NCBI GenBank assembly: GCA_036245525.1
Contig: BTPG01000002.1
Coordinates: 124,294,951 to 124,358,950 of the forward strand
Length of the DNA stretch: 64,000 bases
Reading direction: 5' to 3'
DNA from: Semisulcospira habei
Lineage: Eukaryota; Mollusca; Gastropoda; Semisulcospiridae
A model generated the notes under the pieces. That model was not told the origin of the DNA. It was given only the letters and a program-made list of their open reading frames with translations, and did no database searches. The position numbers were made by a program, and so were the translations under genes. The first letter of the stretch is position 1. Every line of letters starts with the position of its first letter. This document shows, one piece after another, positions 23,016 through 35,534 of this stretch.

Positions 23016-23955
23016 TCTTGTTTGTTTTAATGTTGCATCATTCCTGTAGTTCAATGCACACTGAATTTGTGCGTGTGTGTGCAGATGTCCGAGTCATCAA
23101 GCATTGGTGTCCATTGTAATATAGTGCAGAAGTGTCCAACACCCCTGGCACAACTGATGTAAATTGAAATGGGACTGCCATTGGTGATGGGAACGCACAG
23201 GAAGTTTAGGGCCACAGAACATTACATGTCATGTATATTCTTTCGCTAGTACATTTCACGCGTTCAGTAAATCCAGTTGCTTTTATTCAGTGCCTTGTCT
23301 TTGACATCACCTTCATGATGGACAAGAGATATTAAGCCCTAAACGCTAATGTTTAATTGTTGTGCAGTTTTTACAGAAACATGAAAACTTGTGTGAATAT
23401 TCTGTAGAACCTAATTGTTGACTCCATGTGTCGATTGCTATATTCAAAGTCCTCTTATTTTGTTGTGCAGTCTTATTGAAACGTCATAATTTCTGTAAAT
23501 AATTAATGTAGAATATGAATGTACTGATATGATTGGCCTTCCTGTACATGCAATCTCCAGTACTGTGAAGCCACTGGTACTGTGAACAGTATCGGCGGCT
23601 GCGTGCATATTCACATATTTCTATTCTTACAACAATTGGGGCTTAACTTCTTTTGTCCACTACAAAGGTGATTTTAAACATGAGACACTGGATAGGGTTT
23701 GAACACATTGTTACCCCAACTGGATTCAAACACACAACCTTTCGGACAAAAGTCGAACGCTCTATGTCCAAGCCACCCAGATGAATGCATTGATGTGATT
23801 ACACCTCTGCCATGCCCCCTCCTGGCATGTCAAACTGTGTTTCCAGTTACACTAAAGCATAACTTAGACTGCAAAAATAGTGCATCTGACAACCTACAGA
23901 ATCAATCCCTGCTGAAAAATGAGTCAAATATGACTTGGAAAATTCTGCCATTTAG
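23016..23955. other. Non-coding spacer, one weak exon-like segment
   Basis: A GTGTGTGCAG acceptor-like site at 23074-23083 is followed by a short frame starting MSESSSIGVHCN and stopping near 23161. It could be a terminal exon of the plus-strand candidate gene, but support is slight. Nothing else recognised. Confidence 0.2.
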
Positions 23956-23959
23956 GGCT

Positions 23960-24865
23960 CAAGTCGGATATGAAAGTGGTCGTCTGTCCATGGTAACTTT
24001 ACAGTTGGCATTTTCTCAGAGACGCCACAGGGATACTTTTTGGCAAGACCTTTCTTAACATGGCATTTTCAGTGACTTACCTGAAAGTCAAAGTCACAGA
24101 GGATGAGGAAATAAGTTAACATTAGCTGTATGTTGAAAACATTTGTTTTTCTCAAATACTATTCACAACTTCAAACCCAGATGTACAGTAAACTCACGAC
24201 ATAAGCGCCAGCAATTGTTCTAACGTTATATCCAGTGTTTGTTATAAACAAAGTAATTTACGTTGAAAAACTTCTGTTTTGACCTTTAAAAAATTGCTGC
24301 TATATCTGACTTTTGTTATATCAGACCTTGTTGTAAGCGGAGTAGACTGTATGATACCCGATGGTTAGATCTTTCTATGCATAGCAATTTGGATGACCTC
24401 TTGAAAAGGTCAGGATATTAGGAAATAGGTTGCAAAAAGCCAGTTTGGACCTTTTTTTTCAAAAATACTATTTACAAATTTGATACCAAGATGCCTGATG
24501 ATTAACACCTTTTTATGCATGCTATTATGGGTGATGCCCCTCATATGTCAAAGGTCACTAGTGATCAGAAAATGTAAAAAAAAAGTGTTTTGTAGAATGA
24601 TAGCTGTTATATGCATTTTTTTCAAAAGTTTACAACCAGAAAGGTCAGTAATTGGACCTTTTTATGTATACTACTTTTCACTACTCACATGGTCAAGGGC
24701 GATTGGTAAACGTGTGACAAACGCACAAATTCTGAGACTTTAAAGGTGCAAAAGCCAATCCTTTACTTATTTTAGAAAATGTGAACACTTGAAAGGTCAA
24801 GATCTCAAAAATCAGATTATGTGGACTGGTCACACACATGAGCCTAAAGGGCTTTGCTGTTCTTG
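23960..24865 (+). repeat. Repeat R (copy 4, diverged)
   Basis: Contains GGCATTTTCTCAGAGAC, TCAAATACTATTCACAACTT and the terminal GGGCTTTGCTGTTCTTG. It is longer than the other copies because of an inserted AT-rich segment around 24185-24345. Confidence 0.6.
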
Positions 24866-24959
24866 TTATTTTTGTTAGTTGTTTTGCAAGACTTGCCATG
24901 TACGGGGATATGGGGATACAGCTTGTGCCATTTGATCTGTGTGTGCCAGTGTGCAATCT

Positions 24960-24966
24960 TCCAGCC

Positions 24967-24997
<31 letters not shown>

Positions 24998-25080
24998 ACA
25001 CGGTCTGGTGTTGCAAGGCCTTTTGTGTCAGGTTGTGGGTCCAAGACATGAAGCTGCCCCCCCCCCCCCCCCCCCCCCTT
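24960..25080 (-). repeat. Poly(C) tracts and CA repeat, inverted copy of the poly(G)-associated block
   Basis: Two C runs (about 24965-24983 and 25057-25077) flank a (CA)n stretch and the inverse of the AACCTGACACAAAAGRCCT block seen at 15110 and 19050. Confidence 0.65.
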
Positions 25081-25271
25081 CCTCCTATGAGGTAACTGAT
25101 CCAAGTCCAGAACATAATAGCAATAAAACATGAGTGTTTCTAGTTGTGCAACGTGACAGCAGTTTGACATTTTATCACCCCATTGAGTGATTCTGCTGTG
25201 AAGGGAGCATGACTTTCAGCAACAGGCTTTCTAATTGAAAACTGTCCATCATCGGGACAGACAGCATAACA

Positions 25272-25425
25272 AAACAAGAAAGACAAAGCCGTTTTGGCTC
25301 AAGTATGACCAATCAACATATCTGTGACCTTTGTGACAATAAGGGCTGCCTTCTGCACCAGCAAAATCCATGTTTTCTCAAAATTTAAGCATTTCTCACA
25401 CATCTTTCAAACCCCATGTCCTTGA
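25272..25425 (-). repeat. Repeat R (copy 5), left part, inverted
   Basis: Reverse-oriented 3' part of repeat R. It continues at 40498-41104 across the large hAT element, making the hAT insertion site visible: the reverse complement of 22830-22930 runs through both halves with only small gaps at the junction. Confidence 0.8.
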
Positions 25426-25519
25426 CCATTGCAGGCATGCCTACCCTCAATTTGAAGTTTCAGTATTAGCTATTTGAAATTTCAGTAATACTATTAACAT
25501 TTCAGTAATACTATTACTA

Positions 25520-25991
25520 GGTGGGGAAGTGGCGCAGTGGTTAAGGCATCTGCCTACAATGCCAAAGGTGCGAGGTTCGATACCGGGTTCCGGCGTTGGA
25601 CTTTTCTCCTCTGGTGTCACCGTCTGGGCAGTGGGCAGATGTTCACATCTGCACGGGACATAGACGACCCCGGCCCCCACGAGTCCCCTGCTGCCTGGCC
25701 GCTTGGCTGCGGAAAGGCTAAGGGAGGAAACCCCTGACATCAAAGCCCCCATGTCTCTGGGGAAGGCTTTAGAGCCAGAGACTAAGACAAGGACAGTCCG
25801 ATATAAAACCTACGACCCGAGGACCTCGATGCCACAGTCCCAGCTTGCTAGGCCATGGCAAACGAACCAAGGGTTTAAAGGGTGGGGCCAGTACTGCGCA
25901 CACTGCACTCCACCAAAAAGCTCCACCGCGCAGGCTTTAGGAAACGCCCACGGACCCTATAGAATCTTCGTTCGCGAAGTCAAGCCAAGTT
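25520..25991 (+). mobile_element. tRNA-headed SINE (472 bp) with 14-bp target duplication
   Basis: Pol III A box TGGCGCAGTGG (25530-25540) and B box GGTTCGATACC (25574-25584) are intact. The element is flanked by perfect 14-bp duplications TAATACTATTACTA (25506-25519 and 25992-26005). The head is closely related to that of the SINE at 4912, but the body and tail differ (no L2-type tail). It is inserted in the left end of the hAT element. ORFs across it are chance. Confidence 0.85.
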
Positions 25992-27408
25992 TAATACTAT
26001 TACTATTGTTACCTATTATTTCTGCACTGTTTTTTATATTGTGCCTTTTATATTAGCACGAGCGCAAAAATAAAAATGACACACACACACAAAAAGGGGT
26101 AAACAGCAATATCAGTCATTCAAGTAAGATAAAGAAATATACCTCTATTTACACGATTTACAATAAATAGCTGCACACAGCTCACTTGGACTGAAGAGAC
26201 CTGTAGTAGACACTCTTCAGGTCTTTCAGTTCTCTTTCACTATATTTTCTGTCAAGGGCTCCTACAGGCCTTGACTTGGCCACAACCAGAACCTCCAGTG
26301 TGTGATGGCCCATATTTCCTCTAAACTCTGTTTTGTTTTTTTCTCACCACTGAGAAGATTCTCTCACAGTGAGCGGAGCTGTGAGGAATTGTTAAAATTG
26401 AAAGCATCAAATTGGGCAGATGTGGAAATAGAAGTTCCTCATTATCCTTCAGCTGTGAGATGTTGAACCAGGTGGAGTCAACTCTTTCTTCAGAAATACA
26501 GAGGCGGATGTCTGTGCACTGGTACTTGGCAAACTCTAGTTGCATGTCAGTAGAGGTCACACCAGATGGCAACAGCTTAGGGAATCTCTTGAGAAAGTAC
26601 TCCAAATCTCCAAAGCTGCTGTCCACTTGCTTGGCTGGATCCACCACAGTGGCATGGCTGAGCAGGGCATCAGAGAGGGGCAACCTTTTCTTGACGTAGG
26701 TGCAGCTAGCTTTGAAAAACTTGATCACACAGTCGTAGAACTCTTCAATCCTTTCAGTCTTCAGATTGTTCTGCTGTTGATTGGTCACAAAGTTTTTGGC
26801 TTGTTCTCCAATGATGAGGTCTGCTTTACTCTTGATGTTGCTTTGTGCAGAGAAGTCAACATCCATCACACTCTTGTGCAGCATTGCTGAAGGCTTGATA
26901 AACCTCATGAGCAAGTCTTTGAAAAACTTCTCTAAAAGACTCTCGAGGCAGTGGGTCATGGGCTAATCAGACTGCAGAGTGGTGTTGATGGCCTCAAACA
27001 CATTGATGATGTCAACTAGAAAGAGGCAAAAGAGCTTGTTCGTACAGGAGGCAAAGATCTTTTTCAAGTCTCCAGCCTTTTTCTTGACTGTTGAAGCAGT
27101 GGCTTTTGTTTCTTCATCACGGAAGAAGTCGTAGAGGGCATCCCAAGAAGTGATGACACGAGGCAGGCATTTACCAATGCTTAACCATCTTGTGGTGACA
27201 TGCTTCAGCATCTTGGTCTCCCTTAGCTCATGCAGGACTTGGAACACTCTCAGTGATGACTGACGGTTGCTGCTCTTATCGAGGTAGTAGAAGATGTCAA
27301 TCAGAAGCTGACTTGGGCTGAATGGAAAACATCCTGAACCTGCAAAAAACAACAAACATTGAAAAATAAGAGAGAGAAACCAAGAAAAATGTCAGTGTGT
27401 GTGTGTTT

Positions 27409-27414
<6 letters not shown>

Positions 27415-27437
<23 letters not shown>
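27415..27437. repeat. (GA)n microsatellite at the LINE A 3' junction
   Basis: Pure GA repeat directly abutting the LINE tail. With the GA-rich tract at 34237-34320 it marks the target microsatellite. Confidence 0.8.
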
Positions 27438-27439
<2 letters not shown>

Positions 27440-27643
27440 AGTTAATTGGGTTTAACGCCGAGCAGGCAACTAAGGCCATCTCACAGCGGGAAGGGTCAGC
27501 CAGACTAAAAGAAAGGTCTTAAGACATGATGTAAATATACCTTAAAAATATGTCAGGCTAAAATGTCGCACAGGTCTTTAAAGAAAACGTCGGAAGACTC
27601 TCAAAAAGGTCAAAATAATAGAAACATCATAATCTATAAACGC

Positions 27644-30600
27644 TCAAATCTTATTAAAAATATGGCACCCTCTCAGAAAACTGAAGATCTTGTCTGGGGG
27701 CACATCCCGGAACAAAACCTTCAAGGAGTCTGCCGTGAAATGTTTATACCTTGTGTCGATTAGATCAGCACAAGACAACAAAAAGTGTTGAACAGAGTAC
27801 TGCTCGTCGCAGGCATAACACCATGGACGCTCCTCCTGTTTAAGTAAATAAGAGTGTGTAACATACGTGTGGCCGATGTGGAGCCGAGCCAGGACAGTCT
27901 CCTCACGGCGGCTGCCGCAGCGATAAGGTAGACCGTCGGACAACTTAGGAAGGGCTTCATGCAGCTTGTTAGCTTCCTCTTTGTCCCACTCGGACTGCCA
28001 CTCACGGGCTATGTACGCACTAGCCACATGTCTAAAATCACTATAAACAGTCTGTGCGTCAGGGACAGGGTCATTGCGGGCATCGTTGGCAGCAGAATCT
28101 GCGATCCTGTTGCCTTCGATGCCCACATGCCCTGGCACCCAAATAAAAATGATATCATAATATTCCTTCATCAAGTCCGCGTGGAGCTCTCTGATCTGCA
28201 CCAGCAGTGGGTGGTCATTTCCCGTGCCCTGAAGGGCCTGCAGGGCAGAAAGAGAGTCAGACAGAATCAGGAAGTTCCTTTCTCTAGATCGATAAGCATG
28301 CCTGAGTGCCAGCAGAACCGCCTGCAGTTCCGCACTAAATACAGATGAGTGGTCTGGGAGGCGGTGCTTAAATGGGCATCTAGGATGGCGAGAGGACACT
28401 GCGGCCGCAGCCACTCTCCCATCCTCAGACTTTGACCCATCAGTATAGATGCGACAATAGCCAGGAAAAATTGAAAGCAGTTCATTGAGGCTCTGTTGGT
28501 ATATGGCTGGTGGAGTAGAGTCTTTCTTGTGGGCAGTCAAGTCCAGCAAGATGTCAGGAACTGGTAAGAGCCAAGGTGGAGTGATGTGTTGCAGGGATTC
28601 CGAAACTCTGTCCAGGTCCAATCCGGCCGCCTGCAGATGAGGTCGGACACGGAAAGAAAGTGGACGGACAGCTCCCGGATGGGTATCGTAAATCTCTGCA
28701 AACGATGGTTTAAAAACACAATCATAGGCAGGATTGTCTGGATGGGCCTTCAGTTTCAGAACGTAGCTGAGCATGAGGCGGATACGGCGGAGCTTGAGAG
28801 AAGGCTCCCCTGCCTCGGCATACAGACTAGGAACTGGAGACGTCCTGAAGGCCCCAAGACATATCCGCAGACCCTGATGGTGAATTGTGTTCAGACGCTG
28901 TAGCACAGACTTGGAAGCTGAGCCATACACCACAGAGCCGTAATCCAGTTTGGACCGAACAAGGGCCCGGTACAGACGAAGTAAGACAGTACGGTCCGCA
29001 CCCCAGTCAGTACGACCGACGACACGAAGAATGTCGAGAGCCTTCTGACAAGAGGTTCTAAGGTAATTAATATGGTTGCGGAAGGTAAGTCTTTTTGTCA
29101 AAAATGACCCCCAGAAACTTTGCCTCCTCGGCCACCTTAATTGGCACTCCAGCAATGCTCAGGCTAGGTTCTGGAAAAAATTTCATCTGGTTAGTAAAAT
29201 GCACACAAACAGTCTTGGAGGGCGAGAACTTGAATCCATTGAGAGACACCCACCGCTGGATGCGATCAACGCACAGCTGCAAGCGCCTCCCAAGGGACGC
29301 AAGTCCTCGACCACGTGCGCACAAAGCAAAGTCGTCAACAAACAAAGAGCATTCAGAATCATCCTTGACGGCCTTTACAATGTTATTAATTTTAATACTA
29401 AATAAAACAGGAGATAGAACACCCATCTCCTGTTCAAAGGAGTCGGAGAGGGTGGAGCCCACACGGACATGGAACGACCGGTTAGTCAAAAAATTGTGAA
29501 TAAAAACGGGCAGGTGCCCTTTAAAACCCATGTCCAACAAGTCAGACATTATGCCATACTTCCAGGTAGTGTCATACGCCTTCTCAAGATCGAAGAAAAT
29601 TGCATAGACATGCTGCTTGTTGACAAAAGAATCTCGAATAAATGATTCAAAGCGGACTAAATGGTCAGTTGTACTACGGAAGCGCCGGAAACCGCACTGG
29701 AGGTCTGTGAGGAGACCCTGTGACTCAAGATGCCACACCAGGCGGGCGTTGACCAGGCGCTCCATAGTTTTACATAAACATGATGTCAAAGCGATAGGCC
29801 GGTAGTTGCCTGGGTCGGAAGGATCCTTACCCGGCTTGGGAATCGGTACAACCACAGCCTGGCGCCAAGACGGCGGAAAATGATCAGTTCTCCAGATATG
29901 GTTAAAGGCCTTGAGAAGTACAAGGAGTGACCTCTCAGGCAGATGCGTTAAGAATTGATAGTGGACGGTATCTAGGCCAGCAGCAGAGTCATTACATTTC
30001 TGCAAAGCTTGCTGCAATTCTGATAATGTAAACGGGACATTATAGTCTTCTGAGTTATCGGACTCAAAATCACAAATACGAGACTCTCGTTTCTCCTTCT
30101 CTCTCTGGAAGAAAGGTGAATAATGCTCCGTTGAAGAATTATGGGCAATGGTGGAGGCAAGCAAATTGGCCACAGCTTTTTTATCTGTAACCAAGCTGGC
30201 ACCATCTCTAAGTCGGCCGACAGAAGCCGAGCCACCTCTGCCCCTAATTCTCCGAACAGCCTTCCATACTTTCTGGGACGGAGTCCGAGCAGTTAAAGAT
30301 GAGACGAAGCGTCTCCAGGAAGCACGGCGTTCACGTTTAAAAATGTAACGGGCTTTCGCCCTCTGTCTTTTAAAGGTTAAAATATTCACTTGCGACGGAT
30401 TACAGAAAGCACGTCGCTGAGCAGATTTGCGCGCTATTTGGGCCTTGCGGCACTCTTCGTTGAACCATGGTACTCTCGGCTTTCGAGGGACTGATGCGGA
30501 AGTTTTAGGGATGGTTTCACCCGCTACGTCCAACAAAATAGTAGTAAAGAATTAATAGGTTCTTCAGATGACATGACCACCTCCTCTGTAATACGAGACT

Positions 30601-31321
30601 GACAGAGGGAGGCCAACAGAGGCCAGTTAGCTTTCTTAAGATTCCAGCGCCCCACCGGCGGATCCTCCCCACAGCTGACCGATGACAGGACTACTGGGAA
30701 GTGGTCACTACCACACAGGTCATCGTGAACCTTCCAGTCAAAGTCCAGCATGAGAGAAGGATCACACACAGTGAGGTCTAGAACAGAACTAGATCCTGAA
30801 CCTGGGTTAGAGTATGTAGGTGAACCATCGTTAAAGACACATAGGTTAAGTTGAGAAAAAACATCTTCTAACATCTGACCTCTGCCATCATAGTGGTCAC
30901 TACCCCAAAGGTGAGCGTGACCGTTAAAATCCCCCATGAGAATAAAGGGAGGGGGCAGTTGATCAACTAAATTAAAAAAATCATTACTACAGACCCGCAG
31001 GGATGGTGGCAGGTAAATACTGCATATGGTTATGGTCTTCTTCAAGGTAACCCGAGCTGCGACAGCCTGAAGACAGGTGTCGATGCTAACGGGGCTACAT
31101 AAAATTTGGCTACTAATGAGAAGAGCCACTCCACCCGAGCGCCTCTCCGAATCAGAGCCTTTATGTAAAGCGTTAAAACCATTAAAGGACACAGGGTCAG
31201 AAGTCTTCAGGTAAGTCTCCTGAAGAGATATTACTGAGGGGTTATAGCACTTGACTAAAAGACGTAATTCCTCAAAGTTAGCTTGAAAACCACGACAATT
31301 CCACTGAAGCAGAGAGTCCAT
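27644..31321 (-). pseudogene. LINE copy A ORF2: endonuclease, reverse transcriptase, RNase H (frameshifted)
   Basis: Starts MDSLLQWNCRGFQANFEELR at 31321. The AP endonuclease has QET, GDFNGHAHLWGS and GSDHFPVVLS. RT runs from NYRPIALTSCLCKTMERLVN to SLFVDDFAL near 29330. RNase H has YTDGSKSEDG, SAELQAVLLAL, LSDSLSALQAL and HVGIEGNRIADSAAND. A C-terminal Cys/His segment WCYACDEQYSVQHFLLSCAD follows; stop at 27644. Lesions: a one-base loss near 30545, a 15-bp in-frame deletion near 29424 removing most of the GVPQGSILSP motif that copies B and C keep, and a one-base gain near 29096. The start lies 2 nt after the ORF1 stop. RT without this motif is unlikely to work. Confidence 0.9.
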
Positions 31322-31323
31322 GA

Positions 31324-33657
31324 TTATGTCTTATCTGGGGGTGCGGAGTTTTTCCCCCCTTTTTCCTTTGCCTTGGAAGGAGTCGGAGAAACAGAGGGGG
31401 GCCGGCTCCCGGGCCTCCTCTGGTTCTTAGGAGATGAAGGGGGTGGAGCTGCCGCAGCATCGGCAACTTCCACTCCCTCCATCTGCTCCTCCAATGCAGC
31501 ATATTTGTTTTGAAGGGGGACATCAGTGTTCCCCTTCTGGGCCCATGCGCACGGCGGTCCCATAGATTTCTTTGACTTCTGGTCCTGGGCAGCGGTCCTG
31601 CTGTTAAGTTAGCGGCCTTAGAAGGCTGACCAGAGCCAGAAACCTTTGGTGTTGACAAACTACAGTGGAGTCCGCTTAACACGAATTTCTGGGGACACGG
31701 AAAATCACTTCGTGTTAACCGTATTTCGTGTTAACCAATATGGCCTCAAAATTGATCACGGCCCTCCCGGCAAGGAAAAAGTGTGTAAGAGATGCGTGCA
31801 TGAATGAGTACGAGGTTAAAAGTGCACATTATTGTACTATATATGCTTACATTACGTTCAGCTCGCTAGGAAAACACAAGGATGTGTACAGCTCACGTAG
31901 TTAACGTAAAATCCATCAGGTAAAATCCATAGTAAAGTAAAAGCAACACGGGCATCTGGCATCGGTAAAAGCAACACAGTCAAAGTCATTTAAAAAACGG
32001 GCCATGATCGAAGTCGGTCTTGCGTTATTGACAGCCCGTGTAGAGAGACAATCGTGGATCTCATTAATCTTGTTTTTTCACTTCAAGCGTAGTCGACTTC
32101 TGTTTTACCTTGGGGGTAGCCGTGATCGGTAGTTAACTGAATTGAGGGAGTGTTGGTACACGAATGATGCATGAATTCAGTTCAGAAACACTAGCCAATG
32201 AGAAGACGGATTACAACGACTGAAGGCTATTCAGCCAATCACAGGCTAGAGTTCGTTCATGCGTCGTGTGTACTACAGCACGAGAGCGACACGTGCAGTG
32301 CCCCTTTCATGAATCGGTTTTCGGTGTTTGAGACTGGAATGTGTGTTCGTGTTAAACAGGTGAATAATAGTGAAATTGCTATGGTCGGGAACCGAAAACA
32401 GCTTCGTGTTAAGCAAAATTTTGTGTTAAGCATTTCGTGTTATCAGTGAAATTTTAATACATAATAAGAAGGCCGTCAGCCGGGAATGCAAAAGCGGTTC
32501 GTGTTAACCGGAAATTCGTGTTAAGCGAGTTCGTGTTAACTGGACTCCACTGTAGCAGGTTTGGGTGGGGGCTGAGGCTTAGGGGCAGCAGAAGGCGGTG
32601 CCACCGGACCATTAGCGTCCGCCCTCTGCGTTCCCTGGCTCCTCGTCACCACCGGAGGAGGGTTACTCTCCAGGGGTGAGAGGATCCGAGGCTCCGCCCC
32701 CAACCAAGAAGTTGGGGTTTGACAAGAGAAGTCTTTGGTGGGGCGCTTGCCTGCCACTGCAGCACTGAAAGTATACACAAAGTTGTTATTTGAGTTTGGC
32801 GCCGCCTCAGCTGCACCAGGACCGTCAACCAGTTTTTTTGCGTCCGCAAAGGTCAGCCCCTTCTCCACACGCACCTGCTGAATCCTGCACTCGGAGATCC
32901 AACGAGGGCACTTCTTGTCCGAAGCCATATGCGCCCCCTGGCAATTCACACACAGGGGGATGGCTGTGCAGGACTCAGCAGAGTGTCCGGGCTTAGTGCA
33001 ACGGGCACATAGAGCCTCTGCCTGGCGGCATGTCTTCTGCCCATGGCCATACTTTTGGCACTTAAAGCACCGAAGGGGGAGAGGGACGTACTTTTTCACT
33101 TTTAGGGAGTAGTAACCTCCCCAGATGGTAGTAGGAGCTGTGGGGGTGCCAAACGTCAGGATGATGGTAGGGAGACGGATCTCCCTACCACCTCGTTTGG
33201 AAATGAAGCGCCTGACGTAGGTCACCCCCTGTGACTTAAGGTTCCGTACAAGTTCATCTTCAGACAGTTCGGCCAATGCTTGATCTTTAATCACTCCTCT
33301 AGAGGAATTCATTGTTTTGTGGGGAGTGACCTCCACTGGAGTGTCCCCGATGGAGGAGAGCCTCAGTAGCCCATTGGAGTGTGCCCGGGTACGGCACTCT
33401 ACCAACAAGTCACCAGACCTGAGGCGCTGGGCCTCAGGCCTGCCAACACGGCTCCTGAGGGTCTCCCCTACCAGGAAAGGGTGCAGCTTTGAAACAGGCT
33501 TCTCTTTAACTTTGCTGTGGATAATGAGAAAGTGAGGCCAGGCGGCCGACGCCTGAGGTGTCGCATCCTCACAGTCAGAGTCACTATCGTTCTCAATGAC
33601 AATGTCGGCGGCTATGTGCCGCTTTGGTGCTAGTTTTGTTTTTTTGATATTTTCCAT
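31324..33657 (-). pseudogene. LINE copy A ORF1 (nucleic-acid-binding, three zinc knuckles), split by a pogo-like element
   Basis: The likely start is MENIKKTKLAPKRHIA at 33657; an upstream Met at 33810 reads 5' UTR. After an acidic patch and an RRM-like region (RNLKSQGVTYVRRF...ILTFGTP) come CCHC knuckles CFKCQKYGHGQKTC, CARCTKPGHSAESC and CVNCQGAHMASDKKC. A Pro/Ser/Ala-rich tail follows. The pogo-like insertion (31663-32552) truncates the frame. The last part (QNKYAALEEQMEGVEV to DKT and stop) lies at 31660-31324. ORF1 proteins of this type bind LINE RNA to form the retrotransposition particle. Confidence 0.9.
31663..32552. mobile_element. pogo/Tigger-like MITE (890 bp)
   Basis: Inverted termini start CAGTGGAGTCCGCTTAACAC and end ...GGACTCCACTG. 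TA dinucleotides lie on both sides (31661-31662, 32553-32554), the Tc1/mariner-superfamily signature. Subterminal CGTGTTAA motifs recur at both ends. No transposase; the plus-strand ORF at 32198 is not recognised. It is inserted in ORF1 of LINE copy A. Confidence 0.85.
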
Positions 33658-34236
33658 ATTATAGTATGATAAATATTCATCCCCCGGGGGTCCCCGCCCG
33701 CCACCGAGCCCAACAAGGGAAAGTGCAATTGTCGGCGGGTCTCCAGCCGACGCACAATGGAGACTGCCCGAAATACAGGGGAATACTGGCGTAAAGCACC
33801 TAATCAGCATCAGAGGTTATAGCATGGTGCTCCGTATAACAACCCGCATGTCAACAGGGGGATAGGGCTCGACGTGACAAGAGCCGATTGACTAGGCCGG
33901 TACGACTAGCCTCCCGTTTAGGCAGAAGTCAAGGCCAAAGTGGAGTGTTTCAGCCACCAGGATCCTCTTCTCCCCCGACACGGGTCTCCAAGCACAGCAA
34001 ACACTTGGGATCCAAAGGACCAAAAGCTCACGCGTATTTTTAAGGACCAATCCAACATGGTAAGACCTGGGTAAGCACAGCTCCTTAAAAACCGGACCAG
34101 TGAAAAAGACTGAACAACATATCTGCTGACATCAAGTCCTAATCCTGGACAAAGATGGCACCCGTCTGCTAGCCCACTCAGTCAGGGACCGAGTGGGCTA
34201 CCCACCCACGCCACGTGGAGGCCGGTGCCGGGTAGG

Positions 34237-34288
34237 CGAGAGAGAGAGAGAGAAAGATAAAGAGAGCTTGAGAAAGAGACAGAGAAAT

Positions 34289-34320
<32 letters not shown>
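34237..34320. repeat. GA-rich microsatellite
   Basis: Imperfect (GA)n tract at the 5' junction of LINE copy A. Confidence 0.8.
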
Positions 34321-34324
<4 letters not shown>

Positions 34325-35534
34325 AAGAACATTTTATTACTTAAACTTAAAGGAAATGATTAACACTTTAGGCCATAGGCATATTCTTCCAATGTGTCCT
34401 TTACATTCAAACTAACACAGTTATAAGCATGCGCACAACACCAATACTGATCCCAAATAATAATAATAATAATAATATGAGCAAAGAACATTACATGCAG
34501 GTGTAAAATATTAAAAGGTAAGAGATGGAGAGAGAGAGAGAATACAAAAGTGTTCATAAAACAAATCAATGAAAGGAGCAAAAGAAAGAAAATTCGTACC
34601 CTTCTCAGCTGCAATGTGGATTAGATGACAAACGCATCCTGATAGATACAGATCTGGATGTTTCTTCATCATGCACCCATAGACTCCAGCTTCTTTTCCA
34701 ACCATGACGTTGGCATTGTCACTGCCCAAAGCAAGACAATTTTCCCAGGGAATGTTATGTGCCTGAAGTTCAGCATCGATCAAACCAAAGATCTTCACAC
34801 CTGAAAAGAAAATGAATGCAAAATACAAACTAGACACAGAAATCAGAGAAATAAAAACAAATGTAAAAAAAAAACCTCTTAGTTAAAATCATAAATGTAA
34901 CCAAATGCAAAATAACAAAAAAGACGAAAAGAGAGACTAATGAGCAGAGCGAGAGAGAGAAATATGTATATTATATATATTATATATATTATATATCAAT
35001 GTTTACAGGGTCCAGTGGACTACTGAGACTGAGAGAGAGAATAGACATTTTAATAGAGTAAGAGATAAAATGCACTCACCTGTGGCTGAACCTTCAACTG
35101 ATGGAACAGAAAAAGCATCTGAACGCACTTGCATTGTGTCAGGATCGATTGTTCTCACAACCAAGGGAAATAACTTTAACTCTGTCGTTGCTTTCATCAG
35201 TAGAAACTGTGAATGGCTGAAGCCTCATTCTTTCTGCAAAAGAAAACGTTGTTTTGGCTGCCATTTCTTTCACAATGGCAGTCCCTTTGCTCCTGGCACA
35301 GCTGAATTCCTTAGCTATTTTTGAGTCTGGAAACATCCGCTTCACCCCTTTGCTCAATTTATCTAAAGCAGCCATTTGCAAATTAAGTTGCACTATCAAG
35401 TCGACAAGCATAGCTTCAGCTCGAATGACATCCATATCGAATGTAGACACTTGGGTAGAAGGCGCAGGAGCAAAAAATCCAGTGATAGATTTGTTTGCCG
35501 CCACAATCTTTTTTTGCTTCTCCAAATCCTCATT

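Larger units (their letters stand above)
27437..34236 (-). mobile_element. Near full-length I/Nimb-clade LINE (copy A)
   Basis: About 6.8 kb, or 5.9 kb without the pogo-like insertion at 31663-32552. Order on the minus strand: 5' UTR (34236-33658), ORF1, ORF2, 3' UTR (27643-27437) ending in a hairpin and TTAACTAAC. RNase H after RT, plus ORF1 with CCHC knuckles, places it in the I/Nimb group. Both flanks are (GA)n, so the target was a GA microsatellite. It lies in intron 2 of the hAT transposase gene. The 5' UTR has a 10-bp perfect hairpin, TAGCCCACTC/GAGTGGGCTA (34170-34200). Confidence 0.9.

Noticed and set aside
25703..26056. 117-codon ORF in the SINE
   Set aside because: No conserved family; spans the SINE end and its target duplication.
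26412..26966. Plus-strand ORFs across hAT exon 3
   Set aside because: Antisense of the transposase pseudogene.
33657..33810. Longer ORF1 start at 33810
   Set aside because: The extension reads through a 5' UTR that differs between copies; the copy C ORF1 start aligns with 33657 instead.
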